In this document: positions 11,064-27,301 of the stretch, piece by piece
How positions within the stretch are numbered: position 1 is the first letter of the stretch
How the letters are laid out: each line of letters begins with the position of its first letter
Assembly (NCBI GenBank): GCA_000697055.1
Contig: JNDT01002407.1
Coordinates: 1-53,999, forward strand
Source: Saksenaea vasiformis B4078
Lineage: Eukaryota; Mucoromycota; Mucoromycetes; Mucorales; Saksenaeaceae
DNA length: 53,999 nt
Direction: 5' to 3'
Program-made: the position numbers and the translations under genes
The notes under the pieces: generated by a model
Databases searched by the model: none
Seen by the model: the letters and a program-made list of their open reading frames with translations, nothing else
Told to the model about the DNA's origin: nothing

Positions 11064-12172
11064 CTCTCTTTCTTTCTTTCTTTTTTTCTGTGTTGTTATC
11101 GTACCAGGGTATCCATCAGAGAGATCTTTGATTGCTGTTGTTTGTTTCTTTTCACCAATTTTTTCGTATTTTTGTTTATTCGTTGCTGCCTTGAGACCCT
11201 GCCAAGGCAATGAACCACGCAAAAAGTACATGAACACATGACCAAGAGCCTCGAGATCATCGCGTCGAGATTGTTCTGAAAAAAAAAGAAAAAAGAAAGA
11301 AAAAGCATAGATGTTAGTGAGACGAATTAAGTGGTGAGAGTTCATTTCATGTACCTCTTCCGAGATGGGTGTTGATGCTCATGTAACGTGCTGTACCAGA
11401 GAGACTTTTTCTTTCGCGGTAGGGGATATGTTGTTTTGTTTTTGGATCGCGGTATAACTTGGCCATGCCGAAATCAACAATGAAGATATTATTTGCCATC
11501 TTGGTACCTGGTTTACCAATCAAAAAGTTGTCGGGCTTAATATCGCGATAAATCAAATTTTTTTCATGAATGGTTTGGACACGGTTTAACTAAAAACTCA
11601 TAGGGTTAATGAATGAGATCAGAAAAAGAAAAAAATAGGGGAATAGGTTACCATCTGCTTTGCCAGCATAGCGGTTGTCTTGACAGAGAATCGTCTACCA
11701 CAGATATCAAACATATCTTCCAAACTAGGACCAAGGAGATCAATCACAAGAATATTGTGTAGACCTTCTTGACCAAAATAATAGGCGGTAGGTACACCAG
11801 CTATGAAATGATAACTTGAGTTGTTATTTCTTTACTGGTAAAGAATTTAAGCCTTACTGGAGCCAGCCATGATCTTGTAAGTTCGGTACTCATCTCGTAA
11901 CTGAGGTGCATCACTTTTTCTGGGTTCAAACTTTATGGCGACTTGTTGGTTATTGAGCAGGTTGGTGCCTGAACAAGAAAAAAAGAAAAAAAAAGCAAAA
12001 TAAATATTGTGACGGGATTCTTTTTTATATATTATGTGTGTTTCTAGGGTTTACCTTCATAGATAATACCGAAACTTCCTTCACCAATCTTCTTGCCGAC
12101 TCTGTAATGGACACCGACGACATTATGTGATGAAGATGGGTTTGGTTGCGATGTTGAATGATGTTGACTCAT
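10602..12172 (-). CDS. casein kinase 1 (fungal Yck/Cki type)
   Basis: Ser/Thr kinase of the CK1 family. Fungal members of this type are usually anchored to membranes by C-terminal lipidation and act in nutrient sensing, endocytosis and morphogenesis. The start ATG is at 12172. Exons join in phase through GEGSFG (glycine loop, residues about 31-36), VAIKFEP (catalytic Lys), [23 protein letters not shown] (catalytic loop), DFGMAK (in place of DFG-xx), the CK1-specific [29 protein letters not shown] and LPWQGLKA. The tail after the kinase domain is Gln/Ala/Pro-rich and ends TCGLCQ, whose two cysteines are plausible palmitoylation sites by analogy with the CC end of yeast Yck1/2. There are six exons; the last intron (10985-11104) contains a long pyrimidine microsatellite. 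Confidence 0.94.
11003..11090. repeat. (TC)n microsatellite inside a CK1 intron
   Basis: A near-perfect TC dinucleotide tract of about 58 bases starts at 11003 and grades into TTTC repeats up to about 11090. It sits wholly within the last intron of the minus-strand casein kinase gene, so the transcript carries GA repeats. The Arg-Glu repeat frames read through here are artefacts of the tract. Confidence 0.9.
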
Positions 12173-12884
12173 GATGAGAGAAAATAAGGGATTCAAAGGA
12201 GGGAGAAAAGAAGAGAAAGGTATGATAAAGTGTGGGGTTACGTGGCTTTTTTAAATTGGGGTTCCAATTGCAGAAAAGAAAGGTCACCACAAAGAGAGAG
12301 CGAGATAAAGAGATAGAGAGGGAGAAAGAGAGTAAGAAAAAAAAAAAAAGAGTTAAAGAGGGATATTAAAGGAATGGAGATAAATTCGAACTATTTTCTT
12401 TTCCTTATGAGAAAAAAGAAGTACCTTTTGAAGAAACAGGGAAAGCGATCTAAAATACAAAAACAACGAGACGAAAAAAGTTATGGAGCAAGAAGGAGAA
12501 TTTCCTCTTCAGGACAAAAAATGTGCTTCGGAAATCCAAAACCCTGACACAGAAAAAAAGTGTCTGACAGGGGCTTTGTTCTTGTGTAGTTTGACAAACT
12601 CTTATGTATATAACTTGACAGCCCTATGAGCTGCTTACTGTGTTTTGCATATATACATATATATCCTAACCCAACTTTTATATAACTTATTGATTCCCTC
12701 TCTTTTTGGTTTCCCTTCTTTTTCCTTTTGAGGGTCGTGAAAATGTCCGCAAATCCACGAGAATTCCCCCAAAATAGACTCCCTTTTTCTTTGGACCCCT
12801 TCAAGAATCTAATCATTAAGAGATCAAAAACATAAAGACATTATCACCATCACTGTGCTATATTTTCTTCTTTTATTATTATTA
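12173..12884. other. promoter region of CK1 and 3' flank of the epimerase
   Basis: About 710 bp. The part next to the CK1 start is purine-rich on the plus strand (GAGA/AAAGA runs, 12,285-12,370), as is common for fungal promoters and 5' leaders. No other coding feature was recognised. Confidence 0.5.
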
Positions 12885-16881
<3,997 letters not shown>

Positions 16882-19800
16882 ATGGACGCATCCTCGCAGT
16901 CCGCAGTGAGCAACAGTAAGAACGCTGCTCGTAGATCGGAAAGGCTAATTTCCATCCATCAATGCAGATGATAGGCTGACACATGCCAGACAAGGCAGAG
17001 ATAACGGCGATGCCGAAAACCATGTACAAACCTCTACTGTTTACATATCGTCTAAGCTCATCAATCCAGGAAGCGTTGATCGGATCGATCATGTCGATTC
17101 ATTGGCGCGGAGGGAAACTCGGTTGTGCCTATTACACTCCGCAATTCCGTGAACTCTTCCTGATGGAAGATATGGAAGATCAACCACCTTTTGATCGCGT
17201 AAACCAATGTAAAATTGTTATTGTTTTTTCAGAAATACTCATCAATTCCGTTAGTAATTGAACAAATTGATCCACAGACCGCAATCATTGCGTCTGATCT
17301 GGATAGTCATTTCGATCCCATCTTTCGAAACTATAGTATACGGTCTCTGTTTGATATGATTCATCCTAACATTCTTTCCCTCCTTCCTTTGTAGATAGTC
17401 ATATCAAACTCGAGAGAGTCGCTTCAAAATCATTCAATTACGAAACTGGGATTGATGCTTTATTGAGCTGGTATATACAAGAAATTGATAGAGAAAACAA
17501 TGACAACGAGCTGGGCACGCACGTTCCGATCACCTGCCTAAGATCCAACGCAGACAATCCTGAATCTATGGATGGACAAAGACGCCAAGCCTACTTGCAG
17601 CTTACATGTTTGATTCACGTTGATAGCCATGTTACGGTACACGATTCGTAATACAGTACCCAGTGACATAGGATTTGTTACAGATTGGCTGCTCCGGTGC
17701 GCTCCTAAATCACCTCCAGCAATTGGAGGACATGAGCACTGAACATCCATCGCCTGGCATGGACAGAAATGCTCACCCGTTGCGACTACGAGCGTTTTCA
17801 AGGTATAAAAGATTCACTTTGTCAGTACCTAAACAAAAGGTTATAGTAATTCGTGCATGCAGATTTCCGCTGACGCCTCTAGGTACCCTGTTCTAACGGC
17901 AGGAATTACTGCTAAAAAAAACTGTAGGTCTCTTAGTATTTTTGAGAAAGAGACACACTCGACCTTGCATGGGAAGGAGCCAAGTCAAGATATTTCCTTA
18001 TTTGGTAGATACCAAAAGCTAACGTGTGTTCATTGTCCTGAGCTCTTCTTTTATTTTTATCAGGTCTCCTTAATCGCACCGTTAGTCCAGTAGGAAGTCA
18101 TATGTTTCGACAATGGGTTGCGCGTCCTTCTACTGATAAATCTCTTTTGGAAGAACGGCACGCCTCCGTAGCCTTTTTTACCTGTCAAGATAGAGAATAC
18201 CTAGCACAAACCTTACAAGGCTCTATGAAACGTGTGCGTAATATAGCACAATTGCTGAGTAAAGTAAGAGAACATCAAGCTACCGCGAAAGACTGGCAAC
18301 AGTTGCTCCAGGTAAGGTTTCAAAAAGATAAATATCTCCGGACACTGATTTAGAGAAAACAAAAAGTTTGCCTTTTATTGTCTCAGAATACACAGTGAAC
18401 TCGAACAGTATCAACATCTTTCCGTTCCGATCGTGCACAAGGTATGGCCATAGCAGGTGTTCCTCCTACCAACTCACAAATATTCTATAGATTCAACGAG
18501 GCATTGACGTGGAAATGCTCAAAAAAGTTGGATCCGATATCAATAACATGGTATAATACGGCTAACAGGAGACAACTCATTTATGAATGGTCGCAGATCG
18601 ATTTCGGTCTAAGTGATGCAGAGGACCGTATTATCATCAAGAAAAACATAAGCGAGGTCGGTCGCGCAGAAGGAAAAGCCAAACCTGAAAAAGGAATTCT
18701 AGAAACTCGACCAATTAAAAGACCAGTATGAGCACCTGGAAGACTACCTGGTAACTTCATCCCCACCTTTTCGGATATTATACAACTTACTTCGTTCATG
18801 TTAGCTACAGATAGCTTACGAAGTGAAAGTGGAGGTTCCTGCGGCTATTGCTGCTGAACTAAATGTCGTGTATTTCCCGCAACTGGGTTTCCTCCTGACA
18901 TTGCCACAGAACTTGGGCCGAGCAGCTATTGAAAATGTGCAAGCATTCTCCCACTTTGAGTTGCAGGTGCTTTACAGAAACTGTGTGCATCCTTGTTGCT
19001 AAATCGTACTAGTTTACAACAGGCGAAAATGCATACTTTAAAAACAGAAAGACAAAAGGTAAAAGCCGAAAAAAAAAGTATTCTAGCCGGCTTAACTGGG
19101 TGTTCGTAGCGCTAGATGAAAGGATTGGTGACATTCATGCATTGATCGTAGGTAATGTAGAAAAAGAAAGAAAGAAAGAGGACGAAGGGTAACATTAATC
19201 CTTTAGACCAAGAAATCGAGTTGATTCAGAGATTGATCGACAGAGTTTTGGTTTACAAAGAAAAACTACTTGAGATGGTGGATATTGTTTCTGAACTCGA
19301 CTGGTGAGCCTTATAAAACGTAAGAGATTTCATATGACATGATCAGTAGCCTCGTATCGCTTGCTGTCGTGGCGAAAGCATACAACTATGTGAAGCCAGA
19401 GATAACCGCAGATACAGTCTTACATGTCGTTCAAGGCAGGCAAGTTTACATGGTATCGGTAAACAGTTCCGACTCCTATTAAGCATGTTTCTTTTACAGG
19501 CACCCTCTTCATGAACAAACGGTGAAGACGTTTGTTCCAAACGATACCGATCTGGTTGGGGGATGCGTTCCTGAGCAAGAATATCCAGAGATGAGTACCA
19601 TAAGATCAGATGAGTCAAAGCTCGTCAGTACCATGCTCTTAAGCGGAGCCAATTTCTCCGGAAAAAGCGTTTACTTGAAACAGGTGACACATGTTCTTCA
19701 GGGAGATGTGTGCTGATAATCAGAAATTTAGGTTGCTCTGATTATTTACATGGCTCATATCGGAAGGTAAGCTGCATCACACACTAAAAGAGATATCTGA

Positions 19801-20730
19801 TGACAGTGCCTAGCTTTGTCCCTGCAGACAGAGCAGTGGTTGGGCTAGCAGACAAGCTGTTTGTGCACGTTCAAACCATGGAGTCGATAGCTGCGGTGAG
19901 GAAAAAAAAAAAAAAAAAGAATAACAAGGAATAATTTTTTTTCTATGCCAGGTCCAAAGTACCTTTGCTTTTGATCTCCAGCAGTTACTACACGCTGTCA
20001 GCTATGCCACGGAGAAAAGCGTAGTCATCATTGATGAATTTGGAAAAGTAACTCGTCGTCGTTTTTCAGGAGAAAAGAATAATTTGCCTTTAGGGAACCA
20101 ATGCTTGTGATGGCGCTGGCTTACTTTATGCCGTACTGAAATACCTGACCCGTGGGCCAAGCTGCCCGAGGGCAATATTTAGTTCACACCTTCATGGTAT
20201 AATCAGTCTTGGTCGGTTCTGTTCATAGAAATCTAACAACTGGATTAGCGTTGGTTTCACGGAAGCTAATTGCTGACAACTATGCCATCCGATTGTACAC
20301 AACTGCTATCACAAGTCAGCAAATAGATGACGAGCTTACCAGTGCATCTCATCAGCAAATGGAACCAAGCTATCATGACACAAGAAGCATCGTGTTTCTC
20401 TATCGTATTATTCCGGGTACTGGTTTTAATACGTCCTTCGGGGCGCGGTGTGCTCGTATCGCTGGTGTCCCTACACAGACAGTACAAAGAGGTGGCGTTG
20501 TTGACATATGTTGGCGTTTACTGATACACAACGTAGCCCTTCTAGTGTCCGAAGTCTTGAGTCGTGGAGAACCTATTCAAACTCACTGGCAAAAAGAGGA
20601 TAAGGACAGATTTGGGCAGCTCGAAGCATTGGCGAACCAATTTATGAAAACACCGATAACGATGAACACGACAGACATGGCGTCCCACAGGTCGTTTATG
20701 CAAACTGTTACGAAGTTGCTTCAGAAGTAA
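16882..20730 (+). CDS. MSH5: MutS homologue 5, meiotic crossover factor
   Basis: MSH5 pairs with MSH4 as the MutS-gamma clamp that stabilises recombination intermediates and promotes meiotic crossovers. It has no mismatch-repair role. The ATG at 16882 joins in phase through two short introns (ending at CAATGCAG and ATCCAG) to the segment MSIHWRGGKLGCAYY, the family's N-terminal signature. Then come the connector and lever domains (LLNRTVSPVGSHM, KDWQQLL, EHLEDYL) and the ATPase domain: Walker A GANFSGKS (about 19,650), a signature region FAFDLQQLL, Walker B VVIIDEFGKGT and FSSHLHG. The stop is TAA at 20728-20730. There are many 43-60-bp introns, one of 45 bp in the last part that stays open in frame and could be mistaken for coding. 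I found no frame damage. Confidence 0.9.
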
Positions 20731-21460
20731 GAAAAGTAACCTCTACTTCACCCATGGCATCAGATAGTGTAAAATGGTAATTGTCCACAAAAAGCAGATG
20801 TTAGCAGAGAATGTCTCCGATTCTATGCGATGCAACAAATAAACTTGAGCTAAACCAAGTTAAACACCTTCCTGTGGCCACAAAAAAAAGGAATCCACAA
20901 AGCATGAAGTCAATATTGACACTCTTGTATCTATTCCTCTTTACCTACTCATATGTCCTCCTTTTACTCTTACACCTAATGCAATAACAGCGCAACGATA
21001 TGCTGAGGTAAAAACACGTCATGCAGAAGTATTCGCAATCGACTGTTGTGGACTCGAAATGACAGCTGAGGTCGAGATGAATAACAACTTGGAAAATCAG
21101 TGTGGAAGTAGCCCACCTTGCTATCAGTGTAAGCATCCAACGACCTGCTTCCACAGCTTTATTTAGACCGACGACTTAGTTCCCTACCTCGATGATACTG
21201 GAGTTTGATCGTACTAAAATGTCAAAATCTGCTTTAGCGTAAACGGGGTTTACAATGACAATTCGGACTAACACACAGTGCGTGTATGCTTATGTTATAG
21301 CTTTTCTCTTGTGCGCTTGTTGTAACTGCGAAGATGTGTCGCATGAAATTTCAGGTCCAGTCGAACAGCTTCCGTCTGTCGTACATCTCGGAGTATCAAT
21401 CCACAAATTGAAAAAAGGTTCCCACTTTGCATCGTTTTGCCACGTAGCTTTTCAACACCG
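20731..21460. other. intergenic, no gene seen
   Basis: About 730 bp between two plus-strand genes, holding the MSH5 3' flank and the SEC18 promoter. Open frames of 70-98 codons are present but show no family, splice context or compositional support. Confidence 0.55.
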
Positions 21461-24399
21461 ATGGATGACCGTTTGTCTACTCGTTCACCTCACAGTGGAC
21501 GTAATTCCCCCGCCCCACGTCAACGCCAAGAGGCACTTCCACTCAAAGTGATCAAGTGTCCAACAGATGCACATGCGCTTTCCAACTTTGCTACCGTAGC
21601 ACCTGGACAGTTTGATCCCCGCGACCATTATGTTATTGTGAATGGCGAGTTTGTTTTTACCATCAGGTAAGGCAGACTCGGCCCGAAAAGAAAAAGACAC
21701 TTACTTGGTCCAATGAACCAGATCGGACAATACGATGCAGAAGGGGTACTTTGGCACCAGTATGATGCAGCGCCGATGGGCTCAGTTCTCGTTGAATCAA
21801 GAAGTCATTGTGGAGCCTTACGACCCACTTTCTGATGGTGGAGATATTTATCTTGCCACATTGACGGTAGAGGTTGCTTTCCACCGAAAGAATATGGTGA
21901 TCAAGGATGATTTTGATACAGAAGAAATGGCTAAAGCCTTCTCATTGGTAAAGTTCGGAGAAAAGGAAAGGGAACGTCTAACGTTCGTTTTAGATGTATC
22001 ACAATCAAATTTTCTCCAAGGGACAGATGCTTGTGTTTGAGTATCAGGGCATTAATCTTGTGTGCACCGTAGCCGATTTGGAGGTGGTTGAGTTAGATAC
22101 GTTGAAAGCTGGACTCCGAGGTGAGGTTGATGCCCGAGCCGAGAAGGTGGCAGCGAGCGCCGTTCGTGGCGTGCTAATGCATCAAACGACGGTGATTTTC
22201 AAAAACGGCGCCGAGTCTACCGTTCGGTTAAAGGGAAGCAAGAGGTAAGAGAAAACAGGGAAGGTTCGATGTGGCTGAAGCAGACTAGGTCGCAACCAGA
22301 GGCATTGATCAAAGCCGATTTCAAGTTTGAAGATCTGGGCATTGGTGGTCTGGAGGCGGAGTTCAGCGCTATTTTCAGACGTGCTTTTGCTTCGCGTATT
22401 TTCCCTCCTTCGATTGTAGAGAAACTCGGCGTGCAGCATGTCAAAGGTATCCTGTTGTATGGTCCTCCTGGTACGGGTAAAACCTTGATGGCCCGGCAAA
22501 TCGGAAAAATGCTGAATGCACGCGAGCCCAAAATCGTGAGCGGTCCCGAAGTACTCAGCAAATTCGTTGGTCAGAGTGAGGAAAACGTACGAAAGCTGTT
22601 TGCAGACGCCGAAGCCGAATACAAGTCCAAAGGAGAAGATTCTGGTCTGCACATTATCATTCTTGATGAATTGGATGCCATCTGTAAGCAGCGTGGCAGC
22701 CGTGGTGACAGCACGGGTGTTGGTGACTCGGTGGTGAATCAGCTTCTCGCCAAGGTAAGGAACCGTTTTCACATATGGAAAGTCTCATGGTTTACGGCGA
22801 TACTTCTTTAGATGGATGGTGTGGAGCAGCTCAACAACATCCTGATCATCGGTATGACCAATCGAAAGGACATGATCGACGACGCGTTATTGCGTCCAGG
22901 TAAGAATGCTTGTCAAATGCTAGGAGAAAGCTAAAGTACACCACTGTAAAGGTCGATTGGAGGTCCATATGGAAGTCGGTTTGCCTGATCAGAAAGGTCG
23001 CGTACAGATCCTCAAAATTCACACAGCCAAGGTCAGCTGGTCAATGATCCTTTGGGCATGGTCTAATGAATGGATTTAGATGCGTGACAATAATATTTTG
23101 GATCCTGATGTATCACTGGAGGAATTGTCAGAGCTTACCAAGAACTACAGTGGTGCTGAAATTGCTGGTGTTGTGAAAGCCGCGTCGTCGTATGCTTTTA
23201 GTCGACATATCAAGGTATATTATTTTGCTGCAGCATGACGCAAAGAAACTGATCACGGGTGTCTTTTTTTTTTTCTCCCTCTTCAATAAGGTCGGTAGTG
23301 TGGCCGGTGTTGCACCTGATATGGATACCATGAGAGTCAACATGGACGACTTCATGGCAGCCTTGGAAGAAGTGCCGCCATCGCTCGGTGTATCCAAAAT
23401 CGAACTGAAACAGTGCGTGCAGAATAATATCATTCCATTTTCCCCTTCTGTTGAGGTATGCTTGCTATGACTGTTTGCATGTTAATGATCTGTTTGTGCA
23501 GCAAATCTTGACCGATGGCAAGCTGTATGTGGATCAGGTGAGACAATCTGCGCGTACACCTCTGGTCAGTGTCCTGCTTCACGGACCTGCTGGAAGCGGA
23601 AAGACAGCATTGGCTGCCACCATTGCTATGGAAAGTGAATTCCCATTCATCAAATTGATTTCTCCCGAGACCATGGTTGGCATGACCGAAAATGCCAAGA
23701 TCGCCGAAATCAACAAGGTAAAATGAAACAAGATAGGCAACAAACGAAGGCTGATGGATGGATGATGATATACTAGGTTTTCACGGATTCCTACAAATCA
23801 CCCCTTAGTGTCATTGTCATTGACAATTTAGAGCGACTCTTGGGTAAGTAGTGGACACGAAGCAATGACAGATGACTTAAAATATGATGCAGATTGGGTA
23901 CCTATCGGCCCGCGTTTCTCTAATGCGGTCCTTCAGGCGCTTCTTGTCTTGTTAAAGAGGAAGCCTCCAAAGGTAAAGCGTGCCTAGACCGGTTGTTCTA
24001 TGCGATATCAATGACGCATGCATTCTAGGATCGTCGTCTTCTTATTCTAGCCACCACCACGCAGCGTAAGATCCTTGAGCAGATGGATATGACAGACGGT
24101 TTCGACACCGAGATATATGTTCCTACCATCACTACTTTGGAAGGCATTGACATTGTTCTGCAGGTTTGTTTCCAAAGAAAGCATAGAATGACGTTGTTAA
24201 CGAGGGCAAACGTTCTGTTGTGCAGGAAATTGGATTGTTCCACGAACATGAACGTGAGAGGACCATGTCGATTTTGTCCGAAAGTAGAATGGAACAGAAG
24301 CTGGCGATTGGTATTAAGAAGTTACTGATGCTTATCGAAATGGCGCGGCAAGATAACGATAAGGTTGAAAAATTCGTTAATACGATCATGGACCTATAA
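21461..24399 (+). CDS. SEC18: Sec18/NSF AAA+ ATPase for SNARE disassembly
   Basis: Hexameric ATPase that with alpha-SNAP unwinds cis-SNARE complexes after membrane fusion. It is essential for ER-Golgi and most other vesicle traffic. Domain order is the usual one: N domain ([30 protein letters not shown]), D1 with Walker A GPPGTGKT (about 22,470), Walker [11 protein letters not shown], sensor GMTNRKD and the arginine-finger region LRPGR, then D2 with Walker A GPAGSGKT (about 23,585) and a modified Walker [12 protein letters not shown], followed by VPIGPRFSN. The stop is TAA at 24397-24399. About ten short introns are present; all joins checked (after FTI, FSL and others) keep phase. The ATG at 21461 begins a short Ser/Arg-rich leader. 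Confidence 0.95.
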
Positions 24400-24798
24400 G
24401 ACACATGAGCTGGGTCATCCATCCTTCGATACGAATCATTTACTCCTTTTCTTTCTCTATCACCCTTTTTATATATATATATATTCCTTCTTATCCTTTC
24501 TATTTCTACAATGATTATCCAAATAAAAGGACGAAGAAAAGATAACGGGATGTCTTCTCTCTTTAAGGAGTAACTGTTCACTGGATGGTTGATGAAATGT
24601 TTTTTTTTTCCTGGCATGTGACTAGAACGAACGCATGATTCTTTTTGGCGAGCTTTTTGATTTCATTAAAAAAGCCAGGTTTCCCCCAAACTACAACTTA
24701 TTCTGATGCTTACCACTACAGCATCACTTCATCCACACGACCACAACAGCCTTATCTGTTTTGTTCATTACCTTTAGTGCCTGTTTCTTGACATTGTC
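24400..24798. other. intergenic, no gene seen
   Basis: Nearly 400 bp between SEC18 and the Yippee gene, both on the plus strand. It includes a short TA repeat at about 24,471-24,484 and T-rich stretches. No coding signal was seen. Confidence 0.6.
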
Positions 24799-25250
24799 AT
24801 GGCAAAAAAACATCAGACTTATCTCATTGACGGACGTATATACACCTGCAGTACCTGCCATTGCCATTTACTTTGTCATGATGCTATTGTTTCACGAGCC
24901 TTTCAAGGACAGGTAAACTATGGAAATAGAGCACATGGTTGGAGCGGACATGAGTTTTCTTTTTCTTTTTTGTTTTGATGATCCATCCGGTGATAATAAT
25001 AAAAACATCCTTTTAGCATGGACCAGGCTACCTTGTGAGTCGTATCGTCAATGTTTCGATGGGTGCAAAAGAAGAGCGGATGTTGACAACAGGGATACAT
25101 ACTGTTGCGGATCTCTATTGCAATGTCTGCCAATCCAAGGTCGGATGGAAGTATATACGAGCGTTTGCTGAACCTCAGAAGTACAAAGAAGGCAAATGTG
25201 TTGTGGAAAAGGCTAAGATTGCAAAGGAGATTCGATGGGAAGAAATGTAA
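24799..25250 (+). CDS. Yippee-like (YPEL) zinc-binding protein
   Basis: Small conserved eukaryotic protein of the Yippee/Mis18/cereblon beta-tent fold; animal YPELs associate with the CTLH ubiquitin ligase and mitotic structures, while fungal roles are poorly defined. Two exons, 24,799-24,912 and 25,017-25,250, encode 115 residues, a typical length. The two zinc-binding CxxC pairs are present: CSTC (residues about 17-20) and CNVC (about 74-77). Other family motifs visible are ISRAFQG-like SRAFQGQHGPGYL, TTGIHTVADLYC and VGWKYIRAFEP-like VGWKYIRAFAEPQKYKEGK. It ends shortly after this, as in most family members. The start codon opens directly into the fold. Confidence 0.93.
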
Positions 25251-25313
25251 AATGTACAACAGAAACTAAAACAGCAACAATAACAATAACAATAATAATA
25301 AAAAGATTATACA

Positions 25314-27015
25314 TCAGAATTCTACATGGGTCCAGTCAAGAGACGCCTTGATTGCCTTTTTCCATGTTGCATATTTCTCATCCCTTGTCTTTTGGTCCGT
25401 GTTGGGTACAAAGATGGAAACATCCTCCTTGTTGACCTCATCCAACTCATGAATATCCTTCCAGACCCCCACTGCAAGGCCTGCTGCAATAGCTACACCC
25501 AGTGCCGTAGTTTCGCGCATGGCTGGTCGATGCACCTCAATACCAAGGGTATCTGCCTGGATTTGCATGGCCACATTGGAATTGGATACACCGCCGTCCA
25601 CTTTAAGCACCTTGAGAGGAACAGTTGCATCCTGATTCATACTTTCCAGAATAGCTCTTGATTGGAAAGACATACTTTCCAACGTCGCACGAGCCAGATG
25701 ATACTTGGTCGTATAGCTTGTCAAACCGATCATTGTACCGCGTGCATCATCACGCCAATAGGGTGCAAACAAGCCCGAGAATGCAGTAACAAAATACACG
25801 CCACCTGTGTCCTGCACACGCGACGCTGGAAAACGTAAAGGATGAGCACCAATAACAAGACAGAAGAACAAATATGGTTACCTAAATCGCTTACTTCTTC
25901 CATGGTATTGATCAATCGAAGATTATCTCGCAACCAACGCAGAGCTGACCCAGCCACAGCAATGGAACCTTCAAGGGCATAATGAGCTGGCTTTTTTCCC
26001 AGCTTAAAAGCGACAGTACGAATAAGACCATGGGTAGATACGACAGGTTCGGTACCCGTATTAAAGAGCATGAATGCACCTGTACCGAATGTGCATTTCG
26101 CTTCTCCTTTCTCAAAACATTTCTGACCAAGCAAAGCAGCCTGCTGATCACCCATACAGCTTGTAATGGGTACACCTGCCAAAGGACTATCTTTGGCCAT
26201 GGTTGCATACTGCTCTGATGACGAAGCAAGGGTCGGCATAATATGTTCTGGGATATCAAAGAAAGCGAGCAATTCCTCGTCCCATTTGAGGGTTTCCAAG
26301 TTCATAAGCAATGTCCGACTAGCATTGGTCACATCGGTAAAATGCACAGACTTGCCCGACAAATTATACAGCAGCCAGCTGTCAACCGTTCCAAACGCCG
26401 CCGTTTTAGCCTTCACCGCCTCTTTCACCTCCTTCACATTCTCCAACAGCCATTTAATTTTCACAGCAGAGAAATACGAAGTAATCTCCAGTCCACAACG
26501 CTCGGAGACCTTGCCAACGTCCTTACGTTTGTTTAGTTCATGGACAAGATCATCCGTTCGGACGTCACTCCAGACAATTGCATTGTGTAATGGTTTGCCC
26601 GTCTTTTTGTTCCACATTAACGTCGTTTCACGTTGATTGGTGATACCAATGGCTACACAAAACAACAAAAAATGAAAAACGTTGATGAGCATCTATCTGT
26701 TTTCTTTTTTGCTTACCTTTTATGTCTTTCACATCGTAGCCCATCAGCTCAAATCGTTTAAATGCTTTATCGATACAAGTAGTGACTGTCCCAAGAATGG
26801 CATAAGGATCATGTTCAACCCAGCTATATTATCCATAAAAGACGTTTTAGTCTAAAAGGAGACTGCCGTTTTTTTTTTTTTAGCTACCCAGGACGAGGAT
26901 ATTCTTGAGGAAGTTCTTCTTGGTGGAACGTAATTAAACGACCCTTGTTATCGAAAATAAGGAAGCGTGACGATGTGGTGCCTTGATCAACCGCACCAAT
27001 AAAAGATGTAGACAT
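25314..27015 (-). CDS. GUT1: glycerol kinase
   Basis: FGGY-family kinase that phosphorylates glycerol to glycerol-3-phosphate, feeding glycolysis and lipid synthesis. The ATG at 27015 starts STSFIGAVDQGTTSSR, the phosphate-binding N-terminal motif; GITNQRET, the catalytic-Asp-containing region with VWSDVR, FGTVDSWLLY, CMGDQQAALLGQ, FGTGAFML, YALEGSIAVAGSA, FSGLFAPYW and VDGGVSNSN follow. The last two are the FGGY signature region and the ATP-binding motif. The stop is at 25314-25316. Four exons cover the usual length (a little over 500 residues). No damage was seen. It stands tail to tail with the Yippee gene, with 63 bp between the stops. Confidence 0.95.
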
Positions 27016-27301
27016 TGAACAAACCACTCAGAAAACGTTGGGAAGGAAAAAGGGAAGGAAACGGGAATGTGAACTGAATGGGAAAAAAAAAGAACAAGCG
27101 GGACGTGACGCTGAATTGGTTTCTCCAGATCGACGAATTGTAGCGGAGATTGAGAACCATCTTCATGTTCCCGTTCCTGAGCCCTCTTCGAAAGTACAGT
27201 AAAACGTCTTGGTTTCCGTGGTAGCAGTTACCGGATCAAATTGAAAGTTAAATAAAAAGGTAAACTTGGGTCATTTAAAGGGTGATCCTGCTATTCTCAT
27301 T

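Noticed and set aside
10989..11213. Open frames reading Ser-Leu or Arg-Glu dipeptide runs
   Set aside because: They are translations of the TC microsatellite inside the last casein kinase intron; true exons on both sides join in phase without it.
20486..20545. Continuous MSH5 frame including RGGVVDICW
   Set aside because: The 45-bp stretch starts GTGGCG, ends AACGTAG, has a TACTGAT branch-like site and interrupts a conserved helix, so it is an in-frame intron.
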